NCBI RefSeq assembly: GCF_900107535.1
Contig: NZ_FNRA01000008.1
Coordinates: 1 to 64,000, forward strand
Direction: 5' to 3'
DNA from: Pedobacter hartonius
GTDB taxonomy: Bacteria; Bacteroidota; Bacteroidia; Sphingobacteriales; Sphingobacteriaceae
DNA length: 64,000 nucleotides
Shown here piece after piece: positions 7,926 to 16,273 of this stretch. Position 1 is the first letter of the stretch; every line of letters begins with the position of its first letter. The notes beneath the pieces were generated by a model. The model did not search any database and had not been told where the DNA came from. It saw only the letters and a list, made by a program, of their open reading frames with translations. A program made the translations under genes and the position numbers.

Positions 7926-9279
7926 TGCAGCCCTCTGCATCATTGCAGCTATAAGTGCGCAGGCACAGGTATCAATTACATTACCTGCTGCAAATATTGT
8001 TGCACAAAGTCCCTACTCAACTACTGTTACGAATGGCACCACAGGCATCCTGCTACTGGGCGGATCTATATATGTGGCCAACGCTACCGGCGGTTATCCG
8101 GCAACTCCGGTAAGCGGCCTTCCAACCTTACCGTTAGCCATACTCACCGTGCAGGCAATTTCTGTTGGCCCCGTAAACTTACTGAACTCCACTTTCGAAG
8201 TAACTCCCGATGCAACGAGAAAGAAAATATTTGCAGCGGGAGTATCCGGAGGTGGTACGATATCTTCCACTTACAAGATCATTACCACTGCAACCACCTG
8301 GCAGGCAGGAACGTATGAAGCACCACTGCTTTATACCGCAGATGGACTGGGAAACTCTGTTACCCCACCCTCACAGGCAATGAGCCTGATTGTCCCTGCT
8401 TTTATATCCACTACCAGCCCTGTCATACCCAATACCACCATCAACGTCAATAACCTCTCTTTTTTCACCAACGGGATCAGTATCAGCTCGCAGGTGGGTT
8501 ATCATACCACCGTTCCTACCCTGCTAAAGGTTAAAACAGCTGCAGCAAACTTTACCTACACCTCAGTTCCGGCCGGCATGTCAGATCCTTCCACTCCGGT
8601 GGGTAAGATGACAGTAGCTTTGACCGGCACCGTAACCGGGCCTACTGTCGCCCTTGCAAGCAGCGATGTTACCCTTAGTCCTGCCGCAGGCATCTCTGTT
8701 ACGTCCTATACAGCAAACAACAACCTGCCGGTTCCAACTTTCAGCATATCGGCAGCGGATCTGAAAAGTTCATTCGTTAACGCAGGCACCTATGATGCAG
8801 CCTTAACCTATACAATAGCTCCCTTTACAGGTACAACACCAGCCAGCATCACAAAAACCAGTAGTATGAGGGTCACAGTGGCAAGTCTCGCCGCCTTCAC
8901 TGTGCCAACTACAGCCGTCAACCTTAACTTTGGAACCGCTGCAGATTATAAGCTGGGCGTAAACAAAAATGTCCCTGCACAGCTGACGGTCAGCAGCACC
9001 CTTCCCTATAATATTACAGTTAGAGCCAATACCGCTGCTTTTACCAACGGAACGAATACCATTCCATTAAATCTGCTCACTATCTCGGGAGTAAATGCAG
9101 GCGACAATATTATCCCCATCACACTTTCTACCACGGCGAAGAACCTTGTTAGCGGGGCAAATCCAGTGATTGGCCGTACCTATGACCTGAAATATAGCAT
9201 TCCAGCAAGTACCGCCCTGCTGAATAAAGCGACCGGCACCTATGCTACCACTATCGTCTTCAGCTATGTAGCTCCCTGA
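7894..9279 (+). CDS. Secreted three-domain pilin/adhesin-like protein
   Basis: 461 residues from a TTG at 7894. No ATG is available ahead of the signal peptide (NLYTVLSAALCIIAAISAQA), and the frame overlaps the chaperone gene by 32 nt. The mature protein seems to be three beta-rich units of about 140 residues, each closing with a similar strand: AGTYEAPLLYT, AGTYDAALTYTIAP and TGTYATTIVFSYV. The third unit is related to the protein at 6566. No cysteines beyond the signal and no membrane anchor are visible. The likely role is a major subunit or tip adhesin handled by the adjacent chaperone. Function is inferred from context. Confidence 0.55.
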   Translation: MQKKNLYTVLSAALCIIAAISAQAQVSITLPAANIVAQSPYSTTVTNGTTGILLLGGSIYVANATGGYPATPVSGLPTLPLAILTVQAISVGPVNLLNSTFEVTPDATRKKIFAAGVSGGGTISSTYKIITTATTWQAGTYEAPLLYTADGLGNSVTPPSQAMSLIVPAFISTTSPVIPNTTINVNNLSFFTNGISISSQVGYHTTVPTLLKVKTAAANFTYTSVPAGMSDPSTPVGKMTVALTGTVTGPTVALASSDVTLSPAAGISVTSYTANNNLPVPTFSISAADLKSSFVNAGTYDAALTYTIAPFTGTTPASITKTSSMRVTVASLAAFTVPTTAVNLNFGTAADYKLGVNKNVPAQLTVSSTLPYNITVRANTAAFTNGTNTIPLNLLTISGVNAGDNIIPITLSTTAKNLVSGANPVIGRTYDLKYSIPASTALLNKATGTYATTIVFSYVAP

Positions 9280-9291
9280 AGGAGGCTCCTT
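9279..9291. terminator. Short palindrome between convergent genes
   Basis: AAGGAGGCTCCTT forms a 5-bp stem with a 3-nt loop and is followed by TTT on the plus strand; on the minus strand it is also symmetric. It fills the 12-nt gap between the adhesin-like and usher-like genes. A weak bidirectional terminator is possible. Confidence 0.3.
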
Positions 9292-12129
9292 TTAGAAATG
9301 GCTGACCGCAACTTTCCTGCGTTCATCCTTATAGAGAAAGGTCAGCATCTGTACCTGCCTGCCTTCCAGCAGCACTTCTTCTTTTCCGTTCTGAATTGAA
9401 AAAGGCATCCCCTCCGTATCAATATAAACAGTGTACTTGTTCCTTGGCAGGTAAAAACAAAAAGCCCCCGCATCGTCTGTCAGGGTGTGATGGATACGAC
9501 CATTGGCATCTATTGCATTTACACGGATGCCGGCCAGCAGTGGCTTCCCGTTCAGGTATTTGCTTGGCAGCAATTTTAAACAGCCATTCAAAGCCTGCGT
9601 TTTGACCAGCGGGATATCCAGCTTTTTAGACTTATCCAGGAAAACAACAGTAGGTTCCTCCAGGCTCCAGCCTTTGGTATTGGTTACGTTAACAGCATAC
9701 TCCTGTTTGTTCATGTCTTTAAACTCAACTCTGCCCCTGCTATTTGTCAGTGCGGCATCACTGTTGATCTTTATCAGCACCCCCGGCAGTACCGGTTCAT
9801 CAGTCTCCCGTAGTCCGTTACCATTTCGATCTTCATAATAGGTTAGTTCCAGTTTTTTGGTACCTGCATTGGGCTGTTTCCCAAACTGTTTTTCTATGCC
9901 AACCCGTAACTGCCTGTTGTTATAGGTGAAATTGGAGCTGATTACTGTCGCATTCAGTACCGGATCATATTGTGCGCCTATTACCCTTTGCTTTGATATG
10001 GAATAGACAATATCACTGGTGAGGGCCCAGTTTCCTTTCATATTGTACTTCAATGCAGTAGTGCCGCTGTAATTGTTGCTGTGGCTAAAACCATAATAAG
10101 TGTACATGCCGCCGAGCTGCACAGCCAGGCTATTTTTAAAGGCGCTAAAATGCAAATTTGGCCCAAATGAATACAGGTTATAGCTGGTGTCTCCGGTTGA
10201 CGCCAGAACGTCTGATAAATAATAAGGATTTACCTGCACCAGACCAGTGAAGCCCAGCAAGGGCATTACGTAATTTGTATTCAATTTTATTGAACTGAAT
10301 GGTGCCGGAGGTTTCCCGGAGGTATTCAGGTATGTATAACCATAATCTGCCGAAAGAGAGAAACTATGTATCGTACTGTTGTACGCCATATTGGCAAGGA
10401 ACCTGAGCGAACCGGATTTCCAGTCCGAGTAAATCAATGCGCCTTCCTGTAAGACCTGGCGGGTAAGCTGCTGGTTCATGAAATACGGGCTCAAACTAAA
10501 GGAAAAACCGCCTATCCTGTGACTGTATCCCAGTTCATACTGATAGATCGCATTTTTGTTTACGCCAAGGCTCAGTGCACTGTTAAAATTATCCTGGTAC
10601 CTGGCATTCTGCACCTGTATCCTCACGTTTGTGAACAGGTTGTTCGTCTTGTCCAGCTTGCCGACAATACGTAAGTCGGACAGCAGCAGTCCACGCCGCA
10701 AACCGGTATAATAGGGGCTATTGTAGGATGTGCTTGTATTGAAATTAAATCTTTCAGTATTTACCGTGTAGTTCATACCTCCGGAAAAACCCTGTCTTGG
10801 GGCAGTCCCACCCAGGCGCTGCTCTTCCAGTGAATAACCTGCTTCCAGGCCCAGCACTTTTTCGTCACCGAACCTGAATTCGGATTTAGTGCTTAGCTGG
10901 CTGGCATCAAGTCCGGTAAACGGGTCGCTGCTATGGATCATCGTCAGTCTTCTTTCGCCAGCTACATTTTTGAGATCATAGTCCAGCGCAAAGGTTTTAG
11001 CACCAGGAATAGAATTATTGAGCTGGTCGAATAAAAGATAATTACTCTGTACGCCAACCAGGGAGAACACCCCGCCGTCGGCCATTTTAATATTGGCTTT
11101 CAGTCCGCGGCCTCCCAATTGGAAGTCCACATTCTCATAGATATTACCTGCTTTGAGTCCCCAGCTTTTCGTTTGGTAATCTATGAAAGTATTGTTGATA
11201 TTGATCCCGCTCAGGCCGGGTTGTTTATACTGGCTTACATTGAGCTTATATTCCAGCACTTTGCTATCACCGAACATAGTTTTTCCATTACTCTGCAGCT
11301 GATAAAAATAAGAATTGCTGTTAAAACTTCCATAACGCAGGGCGATGGAGTTGGGAGGGATGCCACCAAAGCCATCATTACCCTGTCCCAGTCTTCTTCC
11401 GCTGGTCACATTCAGTATCCTGACCATCTTTACAGCCAGCTGTTCATTATTCACGCTTACGGCTTTAATGGTTACTACAAAGTCGGGAGTAGCCCTGATA
11501 CCAGATTTGTTCCTTGCTAAAAAAGGCAGTAAACGCTGTTCGCCTGGCTGCAGTGTCTGGGTGGTGGTCTGCCCGGCAAACTCCAGTCCGTCAGGAATTC
11601 CTGAAAGCAGCAGCCTGAAGGTTAGCGGTATAAACCCATTGTTTGCACAGCGTACGAGTAGCTGTACCTGGTTGGTCAGCTGGCTGAGGTAGATCTCATC
11701 TTCATCTGTACCGAGGGTCAGCCCGCCCACATCACTTAACTGCGTAATAAAACGGGCGCTTTTTTGCACGCTGATGCCAGCCTTTGAGGCCTGCAACTGA
11801 AGGGAAAAGACCTGGACGTTAGCGCCGATCACCTGTCTGTCCGCAATATATTTCAATGGAAAAGCCTTCGTTTCGCCTGGCTGCAGAACTAGACTGTCCG
11901 GGAGAGAGATCAGACTCCTGATCAATTGTTTCCCTGCAGGATCCTGCTTCAGCACCACCATCTCCTTATAGGGGTTAGTTACCCGCAGTAAATTCGAAAA
12001 AGTAGTTCCTCCTTTAATCTCCAGCGTATCCTGTGTAAAAGCGTATTTAACCTGTGCGGAAGCTTTAGGCGCAGTAAACGCGAAGCAAAGAAACAACCAA
12101 AGAAGCTTCCAATAGCGGTAAGAATACAT
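9292..12129 (-). CDS. Usher-like outer-membrane beta-barrel protein
   Basis: 945 residues with a signal peptide (cleavage after ASA-Q). Residues about 25-250 are Ig-like beta domains. About 265-760 is a long run of alternating aromatic/glycine-rich strands typical of an outer-membrane barrel. Then comes an SdrD B-like segment with an acidic loop (YYEDRNGNGLRETDEPVLPG, about 770) and a final prealbumin-like domain (GIRVNAIDANGRIHHTLTDD). N-terminal domain, barrel and C-terminal beta domains mirror the layout of chaperone-usher pilus ushers, but I see no clear PF00577 signature. Convergence with the chaperone and pilin genes supports a fibre-assembly or anchoring role. It follows the response regulator by 50 nt on the same strand. 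Confidence 0.5.
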   Translation of the reverse strand: MYSYRYWKLLWLFLCFAFTAPKASAQVKYAFTQDTLEIKGGTTFSNLLRVTNPYKEMVVLKQDPAGKQLIRSLISLPDSLVLQPGETKAFPLKYIADRQVIGANVQVFSLQLQASKAGISVQKSARFITQLSDVGGLTLGTDEDEIYLSQLTNQVQLLVRCANNGFIPLTFRLLLSGIPDGLEFAGQTTTQTLQPGEQRLLPFLARNKSGIRATPDFVVTIKAVSVNNEQLAVKMVRILNVTSGRRLGQGNDGFGGIPPNSIALRYGSFNSNSYFYQLQSNGKTMFGDSKVLEYKLNVSQYKQPGLSGININNTFIDYQTKSWGLKAGNIYENVDFQLGGRGLKANIKMADGGVFSLVGVQSNYLLFDQLNNSIPGAKTFALDYDLKNVAGERRLTMIHSSDPFTGLDASQLSTKSEFRFGDEKVLGLEAGYSLEEQRLGGTAPRQGFSGGMNYTVNTERFNFNTSTSYNSPYYTGLRRGLLLSDLRIVGKLDKTNNLFTNVRIQVQNARYQDNFNSALSLGVNKNAIYQYELGYSHRIGGFSFSLSPYFMNQQLTRQVLQEGALIYSDWKSGSLRFLANMAYNSTIHSFSLSADYGYTYLNTSGKPPAPFSSIKLNTNYVMPLLGFTGLVQVNPYYLSDVLASTGDTSYNLYSFGPNLHFSAFKNSLAVQLGGMYTYYGFSHSNNYSGTTALKYNMKGNWALTSDIVYSISKQRVIGAQYDPVLNATVISSNFTYNNRQLRVGIEKQFGKQPNAGTKKLELTYYEDRNGNGLRETDEPVLPGVLIKINSDAALTNSRGRVEFKDMNKQEYAVNVTNTKGWSLEEPTVVFLDKSKKLDIPLVKTQALNGCLKLLPSKYLNGKPLLAGIRVNAIDANGRIHHTLTDDAGAFCFYLPRNKYTVYIDTEGMPFSIQNGKEEVLLEGRQVQMLTFLYKDERRKVAVSHF

Positions 12130-12179
12130 TATGCAGGTAGATTTGCTTCAAATGGCTTAAGAGTTGAGTGTCCGGCCAA

Positions 12180-12785
12180 TTATTTATATTGGGCAAGCAG
12201 TTCGCCCTTACTGTTTATGTTCAGCTTTTTATAGGTTCTCTTGATATACTGGCGTACAGTATCCAGGGAGATCCCATATTTATAACCGATCAGCTTATAA
12301 CTCAGCCCATTTTTAAGCCCGTCTACAATCTGGCGTTCCCTTAAGCTCAGGTTACTTTGATAATCCATCGTCTGCTGTACTTGCTGAATAACATTCCTGG
12401 AGATCAAGGGACTAAAAACGGAGCCTCCCTTATGGGTAGTGACAATCGTAGAGATCACCTCATTTACACAGGTATCTTTTGTCAGGTATCCCATTGCGCC
12501 CGCCTTTACACAGGCAAGAACACTGTGGGGGTCCTGAATATGGCTGTAAACCACCACATTTGTATTCGGAAATTTACGGTAGATCTCCATAATGGACTGA
12601 ACGCCGTTCTTTTCGATGTCCAGCAACGTTACATTCGGTTCCTGTGAAGGCTGTACCTTTTTGCATTCGTCCATCGAACCCACCTCAAGGGTCACTTTCA
12701 AATTGTACTGCTGCTGCTGATCCAGCATAACGCGCATCATACCCCTGCTCTGTTGGTTGCCGTCAATAATTCCTACTTTGATCAT
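12180..12785 (-). CDS. LuxR/NarL-type response regulator
   Basis: 201 residues from the ATG at 12785, chosen because AAGGAGAG lies just upstream and receiver homology starts at MIKVGIID. The receiver domain has the phospho-Asp in VTLLDIEKNG, a Ser in VVYSHIQD and the conserved Lys in GYLTKDT. The usual acidic pair is reduced to IIDGN, with one Asp, so Mg binding may be altered. The C-terminal GerE helix-turn-helix (LSLRERQIVDGLKNGLSYKL, then TVRQYIKRTYKKLNI) should bind DNA. The gene precedes the usher-like gene by 50 nt in the same direction, so it may control the fibre locus. Confidence 0.85.
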   Translation of the reverse strand: MIKVGIIDGNQQSRGMMRVMLDQQQQYNLKVTLEVGSMDECKKVQPSQEPNVTLLDIEKNGVQSIMEIYRKFPNTNVVVYSHIQDPHSVLACVKAGAMGYLTKDTCVNEVISTIVTTHKGGSVFSPLISRNVIQQVQQTMDYQSNLSLRERQIVDGLKNGLSYKLIGYKYGISLDTVRQYIKRTYKKLNINSKGELLAQYK

Positions 12786-12799
12786 ACCATGCTCTCCTT
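12786..12799 (-). promoter_or_regulatory. Ribosome binding site that fixes the response-regulator start
   Basis: On the minus strand AAGGAGAGCATGGT directly precedes the ATG at 12785. This is one of the few good Shine-Dalgarno matches in the window and argues against the longer upstream frame. Confidence 0.5.
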
Positions 12800-12951
12800 T
12801 CTTCTTCTTTGCCGTCTGAATAGTTCTGACGATATAAAATAAAGTTAAGCAATACCTCATTCTCCCGTATTATTCATTCCGTTCATTTACGGATCAATAA
12901 TGAACAGGAAAGATATTCACAGAAAAGGCGTTTATTTTAAGAGGGGAAAGC

Positions 12952-13341
12952 TTAGATTTTTTCCAGTATCTCCATGAATTTTTCCTTCACCAGGGGCTTA
13001 ATGATAAATTCAGCAACCAGAGGAATACTTTTTGAACGTTCCATCTCATGGGGAGAAATTGAGGAGGAAACGATATACAATTCATTTTCCTTGGCGAAAG
13101 AAGGAGCCAGTTCCTCGTATTCCTTCAGGAATTCCCATCCGTCCATTACCGGCATATTCAGGTCCAGGAAGATAATGTCAGGCAGAAGTGCGGGCTGGTC
13201 CTGGATCTTTTTTAAATGGGTAATCGCTTTTAAGCCATCAGAGAAAACCTCGACATCAACATCTTTCCTTACCCTTAAGATCGTCTTTGTGGTAAGAAAC
13301 ACATAAATGTCGTCATCATCAATGAGATAAACTTTCTTCAT
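12952..13341 (-). CDS. CheY-like single-domain response regulator
   Basis: 129 residues starting at the ATG at 13341, which overlaps the stop codon of the upstream kinase by 1 nt (TAATG) and so suggests coupled translation. The receiver is complete: acidic cluster LIDDDDIY, phospho-Asp in IIFLDLNMPVMDGWEFL, Ser in IVSSS and Lys in FIIKPL. No output domain is present, so it probably acts by protein contact or as a relay step. The upstream GAF-PAS kinase at 13341-14849 is the obvious phosphodonor. Confidence 0.9.
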   Translation of the reverse strand: MKKVYLIDDDDIYVFLTTKTILRVRKDVDVEVFSDGLKAITHLKKIQDQPALLPDIIFLDLNMPVMDGWEFLKEYEELAPSFAKENELYIVSSSISPHEMERSKSIPLVAEFIIKPLVKEKFMEILEKI

Positions 13342-14849
13342 TACCAGTTCATATTTTGATTCACAAATTCTACAGAAAAAATACATCCCTGATCCGGCAG
13401 GCTTTCTACCCAGATCTTCCCACCCATGGCCTCAACCTGCGTTTTGGTCATAAACAGGCCTAATCCTTTGGCATCAGGGTGGCGGTGGAATACTTTCCCG
13501 ATTTTAAAAATGTTGTCTTTATGTTTTGACAAGTCGATACCTAATCCGTTATCCCGTACTGTAAGCACAACATTGCCCGCTTTTATTTTAGAAGACAGGT
13601 TAACCGACAATTGCCTGTCGGGGCTCTGGTATTTAATGGCGTTGCTGATTAAGTTATAGAAGATGCTGGCGAGGTATTTATGGGGGTATAGGATTGCGGG
13701 TGCCTCTTCAAAATCAACAGAGATCTTTGCCTGGGTTTTTTTGATCTCTCTGAACAATCCGTCCAGCGCTTCCTGCAAACAGGCTGCCAGGTTCAGGTTA
13801 TCGGATTTAACGTTATTATCCTGCCTGATCTGTATAGATTCCACCAGTTCATTGAAGGTACTTTTCAGGCTCTCAATTACGGGTTCCAGTTTCGAGACCA
13901 GTAATTTCTGTTCTGCTATGTCTTCAGATTCCTTGATGAACTCTGTCAGCATGGCCATGTTGATCAGGGGGCCTCTCAGGTTATGTGATACCACATTACA
14001 AAAGTCTATCAGCTGCGTATTCTGGATAGCCAGCCGTTCCATGATCTGGCTTTGTTTCTCCTCGAGCGATTTCCGTTCACTGATATCTACTCCAAACCCA
14101 ATGACCATAATGAAATTTCCCTGCTCATCATGCATAGGGAACATCCTGCGCAGGAAAGTGATCACCTTGCCATCGGGGCTGGTCTGGCTTTCTTCCCAGC
14201 CAAGGGCCTTTCCTGTTTTCTTTACTTCCAGGAATTTAGCACGCCTGCCCTCCGCGATCTTAGGGTCGCGGTTCCTGTAAGTACCATATTCAAAATCATC
14301 TTTTCCGATAATATACTTCCGGTATTCTTCATTCTTGATCGCTCCCGGGTTGACAAAAAGATATTTGTGATCGGCATCAAAAACCACGATGTCGGTAGGG
14401 ATATTATTGAGAATGCTTTCGTAAAATTCCTTGATACTTTTATTGATCACCGGCATCCTCATCTGCAGAAGTCTAACTACCTGCTCTGCCAGCAATGCAA
14501 GCCCCTCGTTCTGTTCAGGTGTCAGGGTAGTGGTTTTATAACCCGCAACGCTCAAATGCCCTATGACCAGGGTCTTATTCACCACTATCGGAACGGCAAT
14601 AAAAAAGGGGTATTTCTCCGCTGCTGAATTATTTCTTGGAGTTTGCACACACTCAACGCCCAGCCTGGCTTTGTACCAGATCCTTTCTTTATCTACAAAA
14701 GTAAGCGTAGAAACGGGTGCATGCGATATGATAGAGGCAAGTTTAACGATATGATCAAACTCTTGTTCTATACCGGTATCCAAAATTTCCAACACATAAA
14801 GCGCGTCTATTCTATCGGCTTCATTATCTAGTGATGGGGCATTAATCAT
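13341..14849 (-). CDS. GAF-PAS hybrid sensor histidine kinase
   Basis: 502 residues, no membrane segments. A GAF-like domain spans about 15-135 (EFDHIVKLASIISHAPVSTL, then FVDKERIWYKARLG), followed by a PAS domain at about 140-265 (ILNNIPTDIVVFDADHKYLF, and a PAC-like MVIGFGVDISERKSLEEK). The phosphoacceptor domain has H-box VSHNLRGPLINMAML, and the HATPase domain shows NLISNAIKYQ, DNGLGIDL and GLGLFMTK. It is a cytoplasmic sensor of a soluble signal and autophosphorylates on the H-box His. It forms a TAATG-coupled pair with the CheY-like gene. Confidence 0.93.
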   Translation of the reverse strand: MINAPSLDNEADRIDALYVLEILDTGIEQEFDHIVKLASIISHAPVSTLTFVDKERIWYKARLGVECVQTPRNNSAAEKYPFFIAVPIVVNKTLVIGHLSVAGYKTTTLTPEQNEGLALLAEQVVRLLQMRMPVINKSIKEFYESILNNIPTDIVVFDADHKYLFVNPGAIKNEEYRKYIIGKDDFEYGTYRNRDPKIAEGRRAKFLEVKKTGKALGWEESQTSPDGKVITFLRRMFPMHDEQGNFIMVIGFGVDISERKSLEEKQSQIMERLAIQNTQLIDFCNVVSHNLRGPLINMAMLTEFIKESEDIAEQKLLVSKLEPVIESLKSTFNELVESIQIRQDNNVKSDNLNLAACLQEALDGLFREIKKTQAKISVDFEEAPAILYPHKYLASIFYNLISNAIKYQSPDRQLSVNLSSKIKAGNVVLTVRDNGLGIDLSKHKDNIFKIGKVFHRHPDAKGLGLFMTKTQVEAMGGKIWVESLPDQGCIFSVEFVNQNMNW

Positions 14850-14877
14850 AAGCGGGATCAGTCACAATTCTAAGATA

Positions 14878-14885
14878 CAAAGCTA
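14878..14885 (-). promoter_or_regulatory. Candidate -7 element of the GAF-PAS kinase gene
   Basis: TAGCTTTG on the minus strand matches TAnnTTTG exactly and ends 28 nt before the ATG at 14849. A TTG at the usual distance upstream is not seen. The rest of 14850-15148 is AT-rich and holds nothing else I can support. Confidence 0.45.
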
Positions 14886-15148
14886 GTTATAAGATTAGTT
14901 CTTTTCTTTAAAAAGAAAACCATTTCATTATCATCAACTAAGGTATAATTTTTTTTCCACATTTAAAACTTCATCATCCTTAACAACAATGCTTTTCAGG
15001 CATTAATTGCCAAATATGTAAATAAACTAAATTGTTTTTGCACGTACTCATAAATTATTTGGTGAATGTCAAAATGATTGAATATTTTAGTATATTAAAA
15101 GGTTAGGGGACAAAACTTTAGGGTGATTTACATTACAATTCTGAACGT

Positions 15149-16273
15149 ATGACAGCGCATGCAGAAATCAACAGAGAATTCCTGACCATTGTAGAAAAAA
15201 GTCGGGAACTGGTGCTATTCATCAGTACAAACGGCAGTATAAATTATGCCAGTCCGGCCGCCGGAACATTACTCGGATTTGAAGAAATTGAATTCAGGCA
15301 GATGAACGTCAGAGACCTTGTTCATCCGGATGATCTCTGTCATTTGAAAGCCCGGTTATGCCGCATACTGGCAGATCCCGCAAAGGCAATCAGCGTACAG
15401 CTCAGGAGTGTCAGTTCCCAGGGCAAATTCCATTGGATTGAGGGGCTGGCAACCAATATGCTCAATGAGAAAGGTTTTAATTCCATAGTGGTGAAATTTC
15501 AGGACATCACGTCACGCATTCTGTCAGAAGAAGAAAGCAAAGCCGCACTCCTGGAACTCAGCAGGAAAAACCAGGAGCTGAACCAGTTCATCTATATTAT
15601 TTCTCATAACCTGAGGACTCCCCTGTCAAACCTGATCGGGTTAATCAACATTCTGGAGTCAGATCTGCTGGACGAATACAACAAAGGCATAGTCGGTCTC
15701 TTCAAAAGCTCTACCGAACGTTTAAATGAAACCGTATTTGATCTCGGCCATATGCTCAGTCTGAAAGAAGGGGCGGTAAAAGTGACTTGTGTTGATGTGA
15801 AGGAAGTATTTGAAAAAGTATGCTGTTCCTTTCATGAGCAGATCCTGAGGTCGGGCGTTACGTTATACACCAGTTTCAGCTGTTCACATCTATTCTTTAA
15901 CAAGAGTTATCTCGAAAGCATCCTGATGAATTTCTTATCAAATTCGATTAAATACCGGGATTATAACCGGCCGCTGGAGATCCATCTCTCGGTATATAAA
16001 GACGAGCAGCAGCACTGCATGCTCACCTTTTCAGATAACGGTACGGGGATAGATCTCGACACCAATGAACATGAGCTTTTCGGGCTCCATAAACGCTTTC
16101 ACAATCATATCACAGGTAACGGTGTAGGCCTCTATATTACCAAATCACAGGTCACTTCCTTAGGAGGAACAATTGAAGTAAGCAGCAAGGTAAACGAGGG
16201 AACTATCTTCAGCATCCGTTTCGGATCATCCACTAGCCGGGCAGACCAGAACCATCTGCCTGTCCCACAATAG
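15149..16273 (+). CDS. PAS-domain histidine kinase
   Basis: 374 residues, soluble. The PAS domain is at about 10-130 (ELVLFISTNGSINYASPAAG, PAC end VVKFQDITSRILSEEE). The phosphoacceptor domain follows with H-box ISHNLRTPLSNLIGLINIL, and the HATPase domain has MNFLSNSIKYRD, DNGTGIDL and GNGVGLYITK. The region after the H-box (LLDEYNKGIVGLF) is nearly the same as in the kinase at 5663, so the two are paralogues, one with and one without a PAS sensor. Its last 41 nt overlap the 3' end of the convergent kinase-like gene. Confidence 0.93.
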   Translation: MTAHAEINREFLTIVEKSRELVLFISTNGSINYASPAAGTLLGFEEIEFRQMNVRDLVHPDDLCHLKARLCRILADPAKAISVQLRSVSSQGKFHWIEGLATNMLNEKGFNSIVVKFQDITSRILSEEESKAALLELSRKNQELNQFIYIISHNLRTPLSNLIGLINILESDLLDEYNKGIVGLFKSSTERLNETVFDLGHMLSLKEGAVKVTCVDVKEVFEKVCCSFHEQILRSGVTLYTSFSCSHLFFNKSYLESILMNFLSNSIKYRDYNRPLEIHLSVYKDEQQHCMLTFSDNGTGIDLDTNEHELFGLHKRFHNHITGNGVGLYITKSQVTSLGGTIEVSSKVNEGTIFSIRFGSSTSRADQNHLPVPQ

